Positions 33,453 to 43,646 are shown, counted from the first letter of the stretch. The stretch: 64,000 nucleotides of DNA from Winogradskyella pelagia (GCF_017581965.1 NZ_JAGEVF010000001.1:434001-498000); one strand, 5' to 3'. Numbers and translations: made by a program. Notes: generated by a model from the letters alone, not told the origin.

Positions 33453-35356
33453 GGTGTTTTAATAATGTCAAAATCGTTAATAATTAGTTGTGCTTCAGTA
33501 CCTTCAGTTGTCTTGGCTTTTATGGTAAACGTTGCATCTAATTTTTTAGAAAGCGAATTTATAAGTTTAAGTCCAAAAGAGTTTTTTCTTCCATTTGCTT
33601 CATTGTATCCAATGCCATTATCATCAACTTTTAGGATTAATGAACCATTGTTTTTGTAAAAGTTTATAAGGAGTTTATTGTCTTTACTATTGTCTTTGAA
33701 AGCATGCTTTAATACATTCACAATAAGCTCATTTAAAATAAGTCCTATGGGTGTTAAGCTATCAATGTTTAAGATTATATTTTCAACATCTAATTCTGTA
33801 TTTAAATGTTGTGATTCTAATTGATGACTGCTAAAAATATCTTGCACTAAATCTGTGATATAGTCTTTTGTTTCAACACCAACCAAATGTTTTTTACTGT
33901 ATAATTTTTGATGTATCAATGTTAAGGAGCGGACTCTGTTTTGAGCATCCTTTATAGCTTCTTTTGCTTGCGAATCGATTATGTTCTGAGATTGTAGAAA
34001 AAGGAGCGAAGAAACTACTTGAAGACTATTTTTCACCCGATGATGAATTTCTTTGAATAGTACGTTTTTCTCATTAATTGTTTTTTCTAAATCCTTTTTT
34101 TGATGGGCTAGTACTAGTTTTTGCTTTTTGAGTTTGTATGCAAATAAGGCAAATAGTGCAGCAATGATAAGACCAGATAGTGCTAGAATGAGATAGAGTT
34201 GTTTGGCTTTTTCTTTTGTGGCGTTTTCTGCTTTTAAAAGTTGTAATTCGTTAGCTTTTTTTTCAGTCTCATATTTAACTTCTAGTTCAGTAACCTTTTG
34301 GAGGGTTTCCTTTTTTCTTATATCATTTACAAGGGCGTTTTTGGAGTTGAGTGCATCCAAAGCCTTTTCATAATCCTTGTTTTTATAATATGCTTGATAT
34401 AAATTTTCATAGCTAATAACTTTGCTGTAAGGACTTACGTTTTTATCGTTATAGCGTAAAGATCTTTTAAAATAATAAATTGCTTCTTTGTACTTGCCTA
34501 TTTCCGATAATTTGCCACCTAAATTATTTGCTAGTTGAGGCAATAAAAAACTGTATTTTAAGCTGTCATTACTATTTAGAATTTGCTTAAGCTCCATTAT
34601 TTGCTCATCGGTATTGTTAATTTTGAGCATAGATGAAAGAGATTCGTGAGCTTTTGGAGAATTAAAACCATCTCTTTTTAAATATAATGCTTTTAATTGT
34701 TGTGCGTAATAGGCATGTTTAATGTAATTTTTCTTTGTTTTGAAATGGTAAACAACCATAGCTAAGTTAAATGCATTTCCGCTTTTATCTGGATATAATG
34801 AAATAACTTCCGCTATTTTTTCAATGTAGTTGTCTTCTTTTTCTGGATGTCCTAATTTTTGTTCAAGTAGGGCACGTTGTTGATAAACTCTCGTCATATT
34901 ATAACCAAGTTCTTTTTTGTTTTTGGTTATTATTTCTTCTGCCTTATTAATATAAAATATAGTAGAGTCTAAAACAGCTTCATCATCAAATATATTGGCA
35001 CGCATTTGATAATATTCAAACAAAAAATAGGGCCAGTAAAGGCTTTTTGCTAGTTGTAATCCCTTAGTATTAATTTTTAGAGCTTCGTTGTTTTTTCCAG
35101 CACGTAATAATGTACTAGTATAGTATGAGTATGCATGTAAGCGTAGTGAGTCTCTGCTTTTAATGGCATCATCAATATATTCAAATTTAGGTATAGATTC
35201 ACTGCTCGGCAATTGATCTATTTTACGAAGAAGGCTTTTAAATTCTTTTAGATTTTCATCTTTTTCCAGAGCTACAACACTATCAATAGTGGCTTGAGAA
35301 GTATTTTGTGAAAATACCACAATTGGAAAAAAAAATATGATTAGTAAAAGTCTCAA
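33449..35356 (-). CDS. TPR-containing sensor histidine kinase (HisKA_2 type)
   Basis: The 635-residue protein starts at TTG (35356), the only credible start: an upstream stop lies eight codons before, and this start gives a signal peptide (MRLLLIIFFFPIVVFSQ). A TPR-rich sensory region (about 20-370) is followed by a coiled segment and a single membrane helix (LYLILALSGLIIAALFALFA, about 388-408). The kinase part has the phosphoacceptor stretch IHHRVKNSLQVVSSLL (His438 or His439), an N-box LNELIVNVLKHAF and a G-box VDDNGIGYN. This matches HisKA_2/HWE-type kinases of Bacteroidota. It phosphorylates the overlapping LytTR regulator by inference. Confidence 0.93.
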   Translation of the reverse strand: MRLLLIIFFFPIVVFSQNTSQATIDSVVALEKDENLKEFKSLLRKIDQLPSSESIPKFEYIDDAIKSRDSLRLHAYSYYTSTLLRAGKNNEALKINTKGLQLAKSLYWPYFLFEYYQMRANIFDDEAVLDSTIFYINKAEEIITKNKKELGYNMTRVYQQRALLEQKLGHPEKEDNYIEKIAEVISLYPDKSGNAFNLAMVVYHFKTKKNYIKHAYYAQQLKALYLKRDGFNSPKAHESLSSMLKINNTDEQIMELKQILNSNDSLKYSFLLPQLANNLGGKLSEIGKYKEAIYYFKRSLRYNDKNVSPYSKVISYENLYQAYYKNKDYEKALDALNSKNALVNDIRKKETLQKVTELEVKYETEKKANELQLLKAENATKEKAKQLYLILALSGLIIAALFALFAYKLKKQKLVLAHQKKDLEKTINEKNVLFKEIHHRVKNSLQVVSSLLFLQSQNIIDSQAKEAIKDAQNRVRSLTLIHQKLYSKKHLVGVETKDYITDLVQDIFSSHQLESQHLNTELDVENIILNIDSLTPIGLILNELIVNVLKHAFKDNSKDNKLLINFYKNNGSLILKVDDNGIGYNEANGRKNSFGLKLINSLSKKLDATFTIKAKTTEGTEAQLIINDFDIIKTP

Positions 35357-35629
35357 AAGCTCAGCTATTAATTTAGAAAGTCACGACTTCAAATCTACAT
35401 TTCTTTCGCGATTTTAATAATATGACCGTAGAAATCACCCTAAATTTAAAAACTCTCTAAGATATGACTTAATTTTTTTGGTCACTGACACTATTTTTTT
35501 AGTGGGCAGAGGTGTTTTTACTTTAAAAAGATAAATATTGAATACATAAGCTAACCAGAGCGTGTAACCATAAAGCTTAATTATGGTTATAAAGAGTGGT
35601 CTTTTAGTGCTACTAAAAGTTCAGAGCGG
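35357..35629. other. Intergenic region with histidine-kinase promoter and a small hairpin
   Basis: No gene is seen in this gap. It holds the -7 element at 35390-35397 and a hairpin CTTTTAGT/ACTAAAAG (35601-35619, 3-base loop). Just before the right 31-bp repeat, 13 of 19 bases match the aldehyde dehydrogenase sequence that precedes the left repeat, so the homology may extend beyond the repeat. Stops occur in the corresponding frame, so it would be a decayed copy. Confidence 0.4.
35390..35397 (-). promoter_or_regulatory. -7 promoter element for the histidine kinase-LytTR operon
   Basis: The minus strand reads TAGATTTG (TAnnTTTG), about 34 bp upstream of the TTG start. No -33 element is evident. 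Confidence 0.45.
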
Positions 35630-35660
35630 ACATGGCCCAATGGACTATAAAATGGTTTTA
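35630..35660 (+). repeat. 31-bp direct repeat, right copy
   Basis: This copy matches 27966-27996 with a single A-to-C change and would encode MAQWTIKWF in the plus direction. It ends exactly over the stop codon of the glycosylasparaginase gene, which lies on the other strand. It could be an attR-like scar or a fossil of a second aldehyde dehydrogenase 3' end. Confidence 0.75.
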
Positions 35661-36668
35661 ACTTTTATTATAATAATCTGATTGTATCTGCTCATTAACA
35701 CCATCTTGAAACTTCGTCATACTAAACCATTGGTGGATGGAGTAACTTCCTGTTTCCCCTTTTTTATTTACTGCAATATAGCCTACCTGAAAGTCCTTGA
35801 AGTTGCTATTGGGTTTTGTAACAATACGGTTAATGGCCTCTTCACACGCTTCTTGTGGGCTTTTGCCCTGCCGCATCAATTCTACAACTAAAAAACTGCC
35901 AACAGTTTTAACCACTTCCTCTCCAAGTCCAGTCGCTACACAAGCACCTATTTCATTATCTACGAATAATCCAGAACCTATAATTGGAGAATCACCTACA
36001 CGTCCTCCCATTTTATAAGCTAATCCACTAGTAGTACAAGCACCAGAGATATCTCCATTCTTATCAATCGCTAGCATACCTATAGTATCGTGATTTTCAA
36101 TATTGATGATAGGTTTGTATTTGGCTTCAACTTTCCATTTCTCCCAAGCTTCTTTTGATGCTTCTGTTAGCAAATCTTCGGGTTCAAAACCGCTTGAAAT
36201 AGCAAATTGTTTGGCACCTTCTCCTGCAAGCATCACATGAGGCGTCTCTTCCATAACCTTGCGCGCTACAGAAACAGCATGAGTGATATTTTGAAGGTAA
36301 ACAACTGAGCCGCAATTACCATGTTTATCCATTATGCAGGCATCTAAAGTTACATTGCCATCGCGATCAGGCAAACCACCTTTACCAACCGATTGACCTT
36401 TTTCATTGGCTTCTTCTACCATGCACCCTTGTTCAACGGCATCAAGCGCATTTCCGCCAGCTTGCAGCACTTCCATAGCCTTAGCTGTGGCCTCTTTTAC
36501 ATGCCATGTTGCGATAACTAATGGTAACCTTTTTGAGTCTGCTATTACAGTTTTATTAGCTTCATTGATGGGCTTTGATTTGGTCTCATCACAGCCTACC
36601 AAGGAATTTCCAACCGCTAGGCCTACTCCAGTTAAAGAAGCATTTTTAATGAATTCTCTTCTTTTCAT
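35658..36668 (-). CDS. N4-(beta-N-acetylglucosaminyl)-L-asparaginase (glycosylasparaginase)
   Basis: The 336-residue Ntn-hydrolase cleaves the GlcNAc-Asn bond left at the end of N-glycoprotein breakdown. It is made as a precursor that self-cleaves before the nucleophile Thr in NHDTIGMLAID; GGRVGDSPIIGSG and ATGLGEEV are the substrate-site regions. The N-terminus MKRREFIKNASLTGVGLAVG looks like a twin-arginine signal and is followed by VGCDE, so a lipidated, exported form is possible. It is the last gene of a three-gene operon, 10 bp after the sugar transporter. Confidence 0.93.
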   Translation of the reverse strand: MKRREFIKNASLTGVGLAVGNSLVGCDETKSKPINEANKTVIADSKRLPLVIATWHVKEATAKAMEVLQAGGNALDAVEQGCMVEEANEKGQSVGKGGLPDRDGNVTLDACIMDKHGNCGSVVYLQNITHAVSVARKVMEETPHVMLAGEGAKQFAISSGFEPEDLLTEASKEAWEKWKVEAKYKPIINIENHDTIGMLAIDKNGDISGACTTSGLAYKMGGRVGDSPIIGSGLFVDNEIGACVATGLGEEVVKTVGSFLVVELMRQGKSPQEACEEAINRIVTKPNSNFKDFQVGYIAVNKKGETGSYSIHQWFSMTKFQDGVNEQIQSDYYNKS

Positions 36669-36678
36669 AATTCAATTT

Positions 36679-38352
36679 TTAATAAGTTACACCTTGTTTG
36701 TCTAGCACATTTTTTGTTCTAAACGCATAAAACAATAGATATATGAAACACGCTACGGCAATCCAATAAGACGATTGAATATTAAATACATCAGCTAGTT
36801 TCCCTTGTACTGGTGGAATGATGGCACCACCTAAAATCATCATAATTAAAAATGCCGATCCTTGAGAGGTGTATTTTCCTAAACCAGCTATACTCAATGT
36901 AAATATACATGGCCACATAATAGAACAGAACAATCCACCAGACAAGAAAGCGAACAGTGCCACGTTTCCTGATGCAAACAAGCCGATTAGCATCGCAATA
37001 ATTCCAAATAAACTGAATATTTTGAGTGTTTTAACTGGTCTGTCTTTTGCTAGAAAGAATCCAAAGATTTGAACGGCAATACAAATAGCAAAGAATAACA
37101 TTTCATTAATCGAAAATTCATTTCCAGCGATATAGTTTACGGCAAGAATAACTCCAAAAGCAACATATGGGACAATGATTAAAAGGACTTTTTTTAGACC
37201 TTGACTTGGTTCAAATACAGTTATAGCACCAACCCAACGACCAATCATTAATCCTCCCCAATATAAAGAAATGTATATGCCAAGCTGAGAATCGTTAAGT
37301 ACTGGTAATCCTAGTGAATTTAAACCTGTTGTACCAACGCCTTGTTTTAAAAGCTCTCCAAGATTACTGCCAATAGTAACTTCTACTCCTACGTACATAA
37401 AAATAGCCAACATCCCTAAAACGAGTTGTGGATATTTCATGGCTCCCCAGCCTTCTGATTTTTTTGTGGCGCTAGAATTTGCAATAAAAACAGCAGCTAT
37501 GACGGCAAAAAGCGCAACAAATAATACAATTAATCGAGTTTCTTCCACACTTTCAGTAGGGAGAGCATCTCCAGCGTAAGTGCTAAATATGTATCCAAAA
37601 CATCCAATAATAACTAACGTTAATATGATTAATAAATTACGAGCTTTATTCGCAGGTTCGAATGCGGTGTCTGATTTTAATGCAGGCAATTTCTTTGAAA
37701 AATAGAATAATGCCGCTGCGACTAAAAATAAAGCACCAACACCTAAGTAGAGACTCTGTACGGTAACCAAAGTAATTTCATTATTAGCTATCATAGTTGC
37801 AAGTTCATCAGTACTCCAGGATGCGGACCCAAAGATGACGAGACTTACGACAACAGGTCCAATGGTTGTTCCAAATGAGTTGATTCCTCCTGCAAGATTT
37901 AAGCGATGCGATCCTGTTTTAGGGTCTCCCAATGCTATGGCGAAGGGATTAGCGGCGGTTTGTTGTAGAGAGAAACCCAAGGCAACAATAAAATAGGCGA
38001 CGAGTACCAGATAAAAAACACCTGTCTGACCTTGTTCTGCACCAGCCGTCGCAGGATACATCACAAATGCACCAATAGCAGACAACAAAAGACCATAAAT
38101 AATCCCGTTTTTGTAGCCCCAATTGTTCATGATATCCTTTTTAATAGAACCAGATAGAACAAATAAAAGAAGCGCACCTATGTAATAGGCACCATAAAAG
38201 GCAAAATCAACTAATTGCGATTGAAACTGATCGATATTAAAGTACGTTTTACAAAAGGGGATGAATACACCGTTAGAAGCGGCGATAAATCCCCAGAAAA
38301 AGAAAACCGTCACTAATGTAGCTAATGCCGATTTGTTGTTTTGATTGCTCAT
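36679..38352 (-). CDS. FucP/NagP-type sugar MFS transporter, long form
   Basis: The 557-residue inner-membrane protein belongs to the glucose/galactose/fucose:H+ symporter group: [19 protein letters not shown] at the N-terminus, then [20 protein letters not shown] and the C-terminal [16 protein letters not shown]. Typical members have about 400-440 residues. Here an extra block of about 100 residues in the middle ([20 protein letters not shown] and later segments) adds probably two membrane helices. Bacteroidota relatives import GlcNAc, fucose or glucose. The surrounding glycosidases and glycosylasparaginase favour GlcNAc or mannose, by context. It begins 22 bp after the GH92 gene. Confidence 0.9.
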   Translation of the reverse strand: MSNQNNKSALATLVTVFFFWGFIAASNGVFIPFCKTYFNIDQFQSQLVDFAFYGAYYIGALLLFVLSGSIKKDIMNNWGYKNGIIYGLLLSAIGAFVMYPATAGAEQGQTGVFYLVLVAYFIVALGFSLQQTAANPFAIALGDPKTGSHRLNLAGGINSFGTTIGPVVVSLVIFGSASWSTDELATMIANNEITLVTVQSLYLGVGALFLVAAALFYFSKKLPALKSDTAFEPANKARNLLIILTLVIIGCFGYIFSTYAGDALPTESVEETRLIVLFVALFAVIAAVFIANSSATKKSEGWGAMKYPQLVLGMLAIFMYVGVEVTIGSNLGELLKQGVGTTGLNSLGLPVLNDSQLGIYISLYWGGLMIGRWVGAITVFEPSQGLKKVLLIIVPYVAFGVILAVNYIAGNEFSINEMLFFAICIAVQIFGFFLAKDRPVKTLKIFSLFGIIAMLIGLFASGNVALFAFLSGGLFCSIMWPCIFTLSIAGLGKYTSQGSAFLIMMILGGAIIPPVQGKLADVFNIQSSYWIAVACFIYLLFYAFRTKNVLDKQGVTY

Positions 38353-38374
38353 TATAGTTAATGTAAGTTATTGT

Positions 38375-41305
38375 TTATTTAATTGATATTTCATCTGCAA
38401 AAATCCAGCTGCGGCCATCCATTGGGTAGCCTAAATGCCATTGTGGAAGTACTCCCAGTTTTTTAGCAATGATTTTTACGTATTTATATTCGGTCATCGG
38501 AATTTTAAACTCAACAGTTTTAATTTCAAGTTCACTATTTCGTTTTGAGGCATCAATTATTTTAGATGGCAGGGCTTTAAAGGTTATATTGTCTTTTGAA
38601 ACCAAACATTGAACCTTTGTCGGATAAAAAATCCATGCACCTTGATCTTGTAGAAAGTTGATGGAAATAGTATTAATTGGTTTTTGACGACCTAGGTCAA
38701 CAGTTGCCACTAAATCCGTATTCCAATAGCCTTGCCAACTGCCTGTTCTATAATTTTTGGTACTTCTAATGCCGTCTATTAGGGCATCATTTCCCCCTGC
38801 TGAATATTGATTTGCATATTCACTTTCAAGCGTAATGCTGAGGTTTGGGTCAATTTTATAGAAAGGTGTAGTTAGGACAGGACTTTTTAATTCTCCTTTT
38901 TCTGAATACAATTTCACCTTGGCATCTTCAGTTATGGTGAATGGTTTTTCATATAATTTAAAATCATAATTATCAATAGCATAATAGATTTTGGCATCTT
39001 GTTCTGAAGTATTTAAAACCACCTGAGTTTTTCCCCTGAAGGTAATGTCTCCTTTTTCAATGTAAGGTGATGGTAAAATAATATGATCTGTGATTTCAGT
39101 TTTTGGTTCGTTTCCTTCTCTACTTCCCCAAACTGCCGGATTATCAGACATGGTAAACTCTAAAGTGCCTCCAGAAATAATATCCTCATGTTTTAAATAG
39201 GTTACATCCATATCTTTTCCATTGAGTTTAACATATTCAACATAAATATTGGTGTCACTTAAATTATTTGCAATAATTGTGAACTGTTTTCCATCTTCGA
39301 GATTAATGGTGGCTTTATCAAAAAGTGGTGTTCCAATGACATATTCATTACTTCCTGGAGTTACCGAATAGAAGCCCATTGAACTCAAAACATACCAAGC
39401 ACTCATTTGTCCACAATCTTCATTTCCCGAAACGCCGTCTGGTTCATTTTTATAGAGTTCAGTTAAAATTTGGTGTACTTTTTCCTGAGTTTTATGAGGG
39501 CTATTTACAAAATTGTATAGATAAGCCATGTGATGGCTAGGCTCATTACCATGAGCATATTGCCCAATTAAACCTGTAATGTCAGACTGATTGCGACCAG
39601 AAGTTTCTGTTTTTGCAGAAAACAATTCATCGAGTTGTGCTTCTAATTGGTGTTTTCCGCCGAGTAGATTTATAAATCCTGAAATATCCTGAGGTACGTA
39701 AAAACTATATTGCCAAGCGTTAGCTTCTGTATAATTAAAGTTAACCTCGTAAGGATCAAATGGTGCAAACCATGTGTTTCGGAATCGTCCTCTCATAAAT
39801 TTTGATTCCGGATCAAACATATTTTTGTAATACTGTGCACGTTGTATGTATGTTTTATAATCTTCAGATTTACCCATAGCTTTTGCCATTTGTGCAATCG
39901 TCCAATCATCATAGGCATATTCTAAGGTTTTAGAAACTGATTCACTTTCCTCATCAACAGGAATAAAGCCATATTTCTTATACGATTCTAGCCCGAATTT
40001 ATTTCGCGTTGCGGAGTGTTTCATCGCTTCAAAAGCTTTTTCGGTATCATAATCTCTAATACCTTTTAAATAAGCATCAGCCACAACGGGTACAGCATGA
40101 TAACCAATCATACAATCGGTATAATTTCCTGCTAAATCCCACGTGGGCATAATACCTCCCTCATCATATTTGGCTAAAAAAGTATTAATGAAATCGTTGG
40201 TGCGTTCTTGCTCTATAATTGTATAAAGCGGATGTGCAGCTCTGTAGGTGTCCCAAAGTGAAAACACAGAATAATAATCAAATTCAGCATTGTGAATTTC
40301 CAAATCCATCCCTCTATAACGACCGTCAACATCTTGATAACGGTTTGGTGCAATCATGGTATGATATAACGCGGTGTAGAAATTCGTTTTTTTATCCGAA
40401 TCGTCACTTTCAATCACTACCTTTTCCAGTTGTGACTCCCAGTATTTTTGTGCTTCTTCTTTTACAGTTTCAAAATTTTTGTTGCCTATCTCTGCTTCTA
40501 AATTTTTAAGAGCCCCATCAATGTCAACGGCAGAAATGCCGACTTTAATAATTATGGGTTCATTATTCGGATTAATAAATTTTAATGACGAACGTCGTGC
40601 ACCTGGCATTCCGGATTCCGGTGGTGATTGTAGTATATCATTAAATGGATGGGACGTTTTAATTGCGAAGAATAAACGTTGGTCTTTTGCCCACCCTTCT
40701 GAGTGTCTGTAACCGACAATCTCAGTATTAGAAATCTTATTTATTTTTGCATCTAAGACTTTATCTCGATGTACTAAATCTAAAATCACAAATTGATTTT
40801 CAGCTGAAGGAAATTGATATTTGTGAATACCGCTTCGTAGGGAAACCGTTAATTCTACATCAATATTGGTAGAATCTAAATGAACTTTGTAATAGCCAGG
40901 TTCTGCAAATTCATTGTCATGGCTAAAATGCGCACGATAGCCTTTTTTACCGTCTGCGCCATTATTGAAATTGGTTTCATTGGTTGGCATTAACAACACA
41001 TCACCATAGTCGCTAATACCTGTGCCACTTAAGTGCGTATGCGAAAATCCATAGATATACTCATCTGTATAATGGTAACCAGAACATCCATCCCAACCAT
41101 CTAAACGGGTGTCAGGACTCAATTGCATCATTCCAAAAGGTAATGTGGCACCTGGATAAGTATGACCATGACCACCTGTTCCTATAAATGGATTTACATA
41201 ATTAATAAGAGGTTGGTCTTTTTCGGCAGGACTTATTTCACTTTGCTTTGAGCAGCTGATGCAGACCATAAGACTTAATAAAATGTAGAATCGATTTAAA
41301 GTCAT
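38375..41305 (-). CDS. GH92 alpha-mannosidase lipoprotein with C-terminal F5/8-like domain
   Basis: The 976-residue protein has a lipoprotein signal peptide (LLSLMVCISC, Cys at about 19). The GH92 catalytic region covers about 30-750: YVNPFIGTGGHGHTYPGATL, PFGMMQLSPDTR, FSHTHLSGTG, GNEPSHHMAYLYNFV (containing the likely catalytic acid) and GNEDCGQMSAWYVLSSMG. A chitobiase-like stretch (about 770-820) and a discoidin/F5-8-type carbohydrate-binding domain (about 840-976) follow. GH92 enzymes are Ca2+-dependent inverting alpha-1,2/1,3/1,6-mannosidases of N-glycan breakdown; linkage specificity cannot be told. It is first in the minus-strand operon and only 42 bp from the divergent GH20 gene. Confidence 0.94.
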   Translation of the reverse strand: MTLNRFYILLSLMVCISCSKQSEISPAEKDQPLINYVNPFIGTGGHGHTYPGATLPFGMMQLSPDTRLDGWDGCSGYHYTDEYIYGFSHTHLSGTGISDYGDVLLMPTNETNFNNGADGKKGYRAHFSHDNEFAEPGYYKVHLDSTNIDVELTVSLRSGIHKYQFPSAENQFVILDLVHRDKVLDAKINKISNTEIVGYRHSEGWAKDQRLFFAIKTSHPFNDILQSPPESGMPGARRSSLKFINPNNEPIIIKVGISAVDIDGALKNLEAEIGNKNFETVKEEAQKYWESQLEKVVIESDDSDKKTNFYTALYHTMIAPNRYQDVDGRYRGMDLEIHNAEFDYYSVFSLWDTYRAAHPLYTIIEQERTNDFINTFLAKYDEGGIMPTWDLAGNYTDCMIGYHAVPVVADAYLKGIRDYDTEKAFEAMKHSATRNKFGLESYKKYGFIPVDEESESVSKTLEYAYDDWTIAQMAKAMGKSEDYKTYIQRAQYYKNMFDPESKFMRGRFRNTWFAPFDPYEVNFNYTEANAWQYSFYVPQDISGFINLLGGKHQLEAQLDELFSAKTETSGRNQSDITGLIGQYAHGNEPSHHMAYLYNFVNSPHKTQEKVHQILTELYKNEPDGVSGNEDCGQMSAWYVLSSMGFYSVTPGSNEYVIGTPLFDKATINLEDGKQFTIIANNLSDTNIYVEYVKLNGKDMDVTYLKHEDIISGGTLEFTMSDNPAVWGSREGNEPKTEITDHIILPSPYIEKGDITFRGKTQVVLNTSEQDAKIYYAIDNYDFKLYEKPFTITEDAKVKLYSEKGELKSPVLTTPFYKIDPNLSITLESEYANQYSAGGNDALIDGIRSTKNYRTGSWQGYWNTDLVATVDLGRQKPINTISINFLQDQGAWIFYPTKVQCLVSKDNITFKALPSKIIDASKRNSELEIKTVEFKIPMTEYKYVKIIAKKLGVLPQWHLGYPMDGRSWIFADEISIK

Positions 41306-41347
41306 TGAAAAAAGGATTGCTTATTTTAGAGCAACTAATATACTAAA

Positions 41348-43645
41348 ATGCACTTCAAGCAGTTTTTTCAAGCGTTACTTTTGTCATTATTTGTATTTGG
41401 GTGTACTAAACGTAGTCCTTTAATTGAGGAAACTGCGCTTATTCCTATGCCATCTCAAATACAAGAGGGAGATTCTTATTTTTCTATCACCTCAGCAACT
41501 GGAATGTCTTACGATTCCATTTTTAAAATAAGTCCAATATTTTTTAAGTCATTCATTGAAGAAGGTAGCGGTATTACACTCAAAAGAGGCAATGATATTA
41601 GGTTTATATTAGACAGCACTCTTTCAAAGGAAGCTTATAATCTTCAAATTTCTAAAGTTGGAATCTCTGTATCGGCAAGTACTGATGGAGGTGCTTTCTA
41701 TGCCGTTCAAACATTAAGGCAGCTATTGCCAATAGCTTTAGAGGAGGATAATTATACGTCATTAGAATTATTGATTAAGTATCAATCCATAAAAGATGCT
41801 CCACAATTTCCATACCGAGGCATGCACCTCGATGTTGGTAGACATATGTATTCTGTTGATTTTATTAAAAAATATATTGATGCGCTGTCCTTATTAAAGA
41901 TGAACACCTTTCATTGGCATCTCACCGAAGATCAGGGTTGGCGCATAGAGATAAAACAGTATCCTAAACTGCAAGATGTTGCCGCGTATAGAGACGAAAC
42001 CTTAGTTGGTCATTATAGTGACCAACCACATCAATTTGATGGTAAGCGTTATGGTGGCTACTATACTCAAGACCAGATTAAAGACATTGTAACCTATGCC
42101 CAAGAACGTTTTGTCACTATAATTCCAGAAATTGAAATGCCAGGGCACAGTCAGGCTGCTATTGCCGCTTATCCAGAATTAGGTTGTGTGGGCAAACAAG
42201 TTGAAGTAGCAAAAAAATGGGGTGTTTTTGAGGAAATTTACTGTACTAAAGACTCAACTTTTGAGTTTTTAGAAAATGTTTTGGATGAGGTTTTAGAATT
42301 ATTCCCAAGTGAATATATCCATATTGGTGGAGATGAAGCTCCAAAAACACGTTGGAAAAACTGTCCCAACTGCCAAAAGCGGATTAAAGAGGAAGGTTTA
42401 AAAGATGAGCATGAGTTGCAGAGCTATTTTATACGACGTATTGAAGGTTATCTCAACGCTAAGGGACGACAAATCATTGGTTGGGATGAAATTCTAGAAG
42501 GTGGCTTAGCACCAAACGCTACGGTTATGAGTTGGCGTGGCACCAGCGGTGCCATTGCTGCTGCACAGCAGCACCATAACGTTGTTATGACGCCAACGTC
42601 ACACTGTTATTTCGATTACTATCAGTCTGAAAAAGAGGATGAACCCTTGGCCATAGGGGGTTTTCTATCGTTAAAAAAAGTCTATAGTTTTAATCCCATT
42701 CCTGAAGAGTTGAACCTAGAGGAGTCTGAATATATCCTAGGTGCGCAGGGTAATGTTTGGACAGAGTATATGCCCACAGAGTCGCAGGTAGAATATATGG
42801 CGTTTCCAAGAATGTTGGCTATGAGTGAAGTGGTGTGGACAAATCCTAAACAAAAAGATTACTCAGGTTTTACCAATCGAGTAGAACGATTTTATAAGCG
42901 ATTGGAGGCTATGGATATCAACTATGCTAATCATTTTTATGATATTGAGGGTGACATGCTATTTAAGAATGAAGAAAGCTTTTACAGCCTCACTACTTTA
43001 TCGGAAGGTAAAGACATTAGGATGACTACAGATGGCACTGAGCCTAATATTAATTCTAAAGTTTATCAGTCTCCTGTAGCTGTCACCGAGAGCGGCATTA
43101 TAAAAGCTGCGGTTTTCAATGATTCAATACAATTGGGAGCAACCTTCGCACAAAATATTAACTATCATAAAGCCATTGGAGCAAAAATTTCAATCGATAA
43201 AAAACCACATAAAGCTTATGTTGGAAGTGGACCGGAAGGATTAATTAATGGGATAGTTGGAAGTGATAAGCGCTTTGGCGATAAAGAGTGGCTAGGCTTT
43301 TGGGGTGATGATATTGAGGTTACGATTAATTTCGATGAACCAAAGGAAATTAGTGTTATTGAGACAAGATTTCACAATGGACAAGGACAGTGGATTTATG
43401 CGCCAAAGGAACTCTATTTTCAGTTTATTTTAGATAATGGAAGTATTATATTGGATCAGAGAGAACTAAAACCTGCTGATGGGCTTCACGTAAATTTAAA
43501 TTACAATTTCAATACGCCTGAAGGTATGAGAATAAAAGTAAAATCAATTGCCATTACAGTTCCTAATTATGGAATTATCCCGGAGGGCAACCAAGGTGCA
43601 GGGAACAAGGCATGGACTTTTATTGATGAAATAATTGTCAATTAA
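41348..43645 (+). CDS. GH20 beta-N-acetylhexosaminidase lipoprotein
   Basis: The 765-residue protein has a lipoprotein signal (LLLSLFVFGC, Cys at about 19). A GH20b-like N-terminal domain (about 30-155) precedes the catalytic TIM barrel: FPYRGMHLDVGRHMYSVDFI, NTFHWHLTEDQGWRIEIK, IPEIEMPGHSQAAIAAYPEL and the catalytic Asp-Glu pair in HIGGDEAPKTRW, with VWTEYMPTESQVEYMAFPR at the end. The C-terminal 160 residues hold a chitobiase-like and an F5/8-like binding domain, similar to the tail of the GH92 protein. It uses substrate-assisted catalysis to release terminal GlcNAc or GalNAc. First gene of the plus-strand arm. Confidence 0.95.
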   Translation: MHFKQFFQALLLSLFVFGCTKRSPLIEETALIPMPSQIQEGDSYFSITSATGMSYDSIFKISPIFFKSFIEEGSGITLKRGNDIRFILDSTLSKEAYNLQISKVGISVSASTDGGAFYAVQTLRQLLPIALEEDNYTSLELLIKYQSIKDAPQFPYRGMHLDVGRHMYSVDFIKKYIDALSLLKMNTFHWHLTEDQGWRIEIKQYPKLQDVAAYRDETLVGHYSDQPHQFDGKRYGGYYTQDQIKDIVTYAQERFVTIIPEIEMPGHSQAAIAAYPELGCVGKQVEVAKKWGVFEEIYCTKDSTFEFLENVLDEVLELFPSEYIHIGGDEAPKTRWKNCPNCQKRIKEEGLKDEHELQSYFIRRIEGYLNAKGRQIIGWDEILEGGLAPNATVMSWRGTSGAIAAAQQHHNVVMTPTSHCYFDYYQSEKEDEPLAIGGFLSLKKVYSFNPIPEELNLEESEYILGAQGNVWTEYMPTESQVEYMAFPRMLAMSEVVWTNPKQKDYSGFTNRVERFYKRLEAMDINYANHFYDIEGDMLFKNEESFYSLTTLSEGKDIRMTTDGTEPNINSKVYQSPVAVTESGIIKAAVFNDSIQLGATFAQNINYHKAIGAKISIDKKPHKAYVGSGPEGLINGIVGSDKRFGDKEWLGFWGDDIEVTINFDEPKEISVIETRFHNGQGQWIYAPKELYFQFILDNGSIILDQRELKPADGLHVNLNYNFNTPEGMRIKVKSIAITVPNYGIIPEGNQGAGNKAWTFIDEIIVN

Positions 43646-43646
43646 T

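Noticed and set aside
35599-35661. Second aldehyde dehydrogenase gene fragment in the gap before glycosylasparaginase
   Set aside because: Only 31 bp match well; the region upstream has in-frame stops and weak similarity, so it is recorded as a repeat and possible fossil, not a pseudogene.
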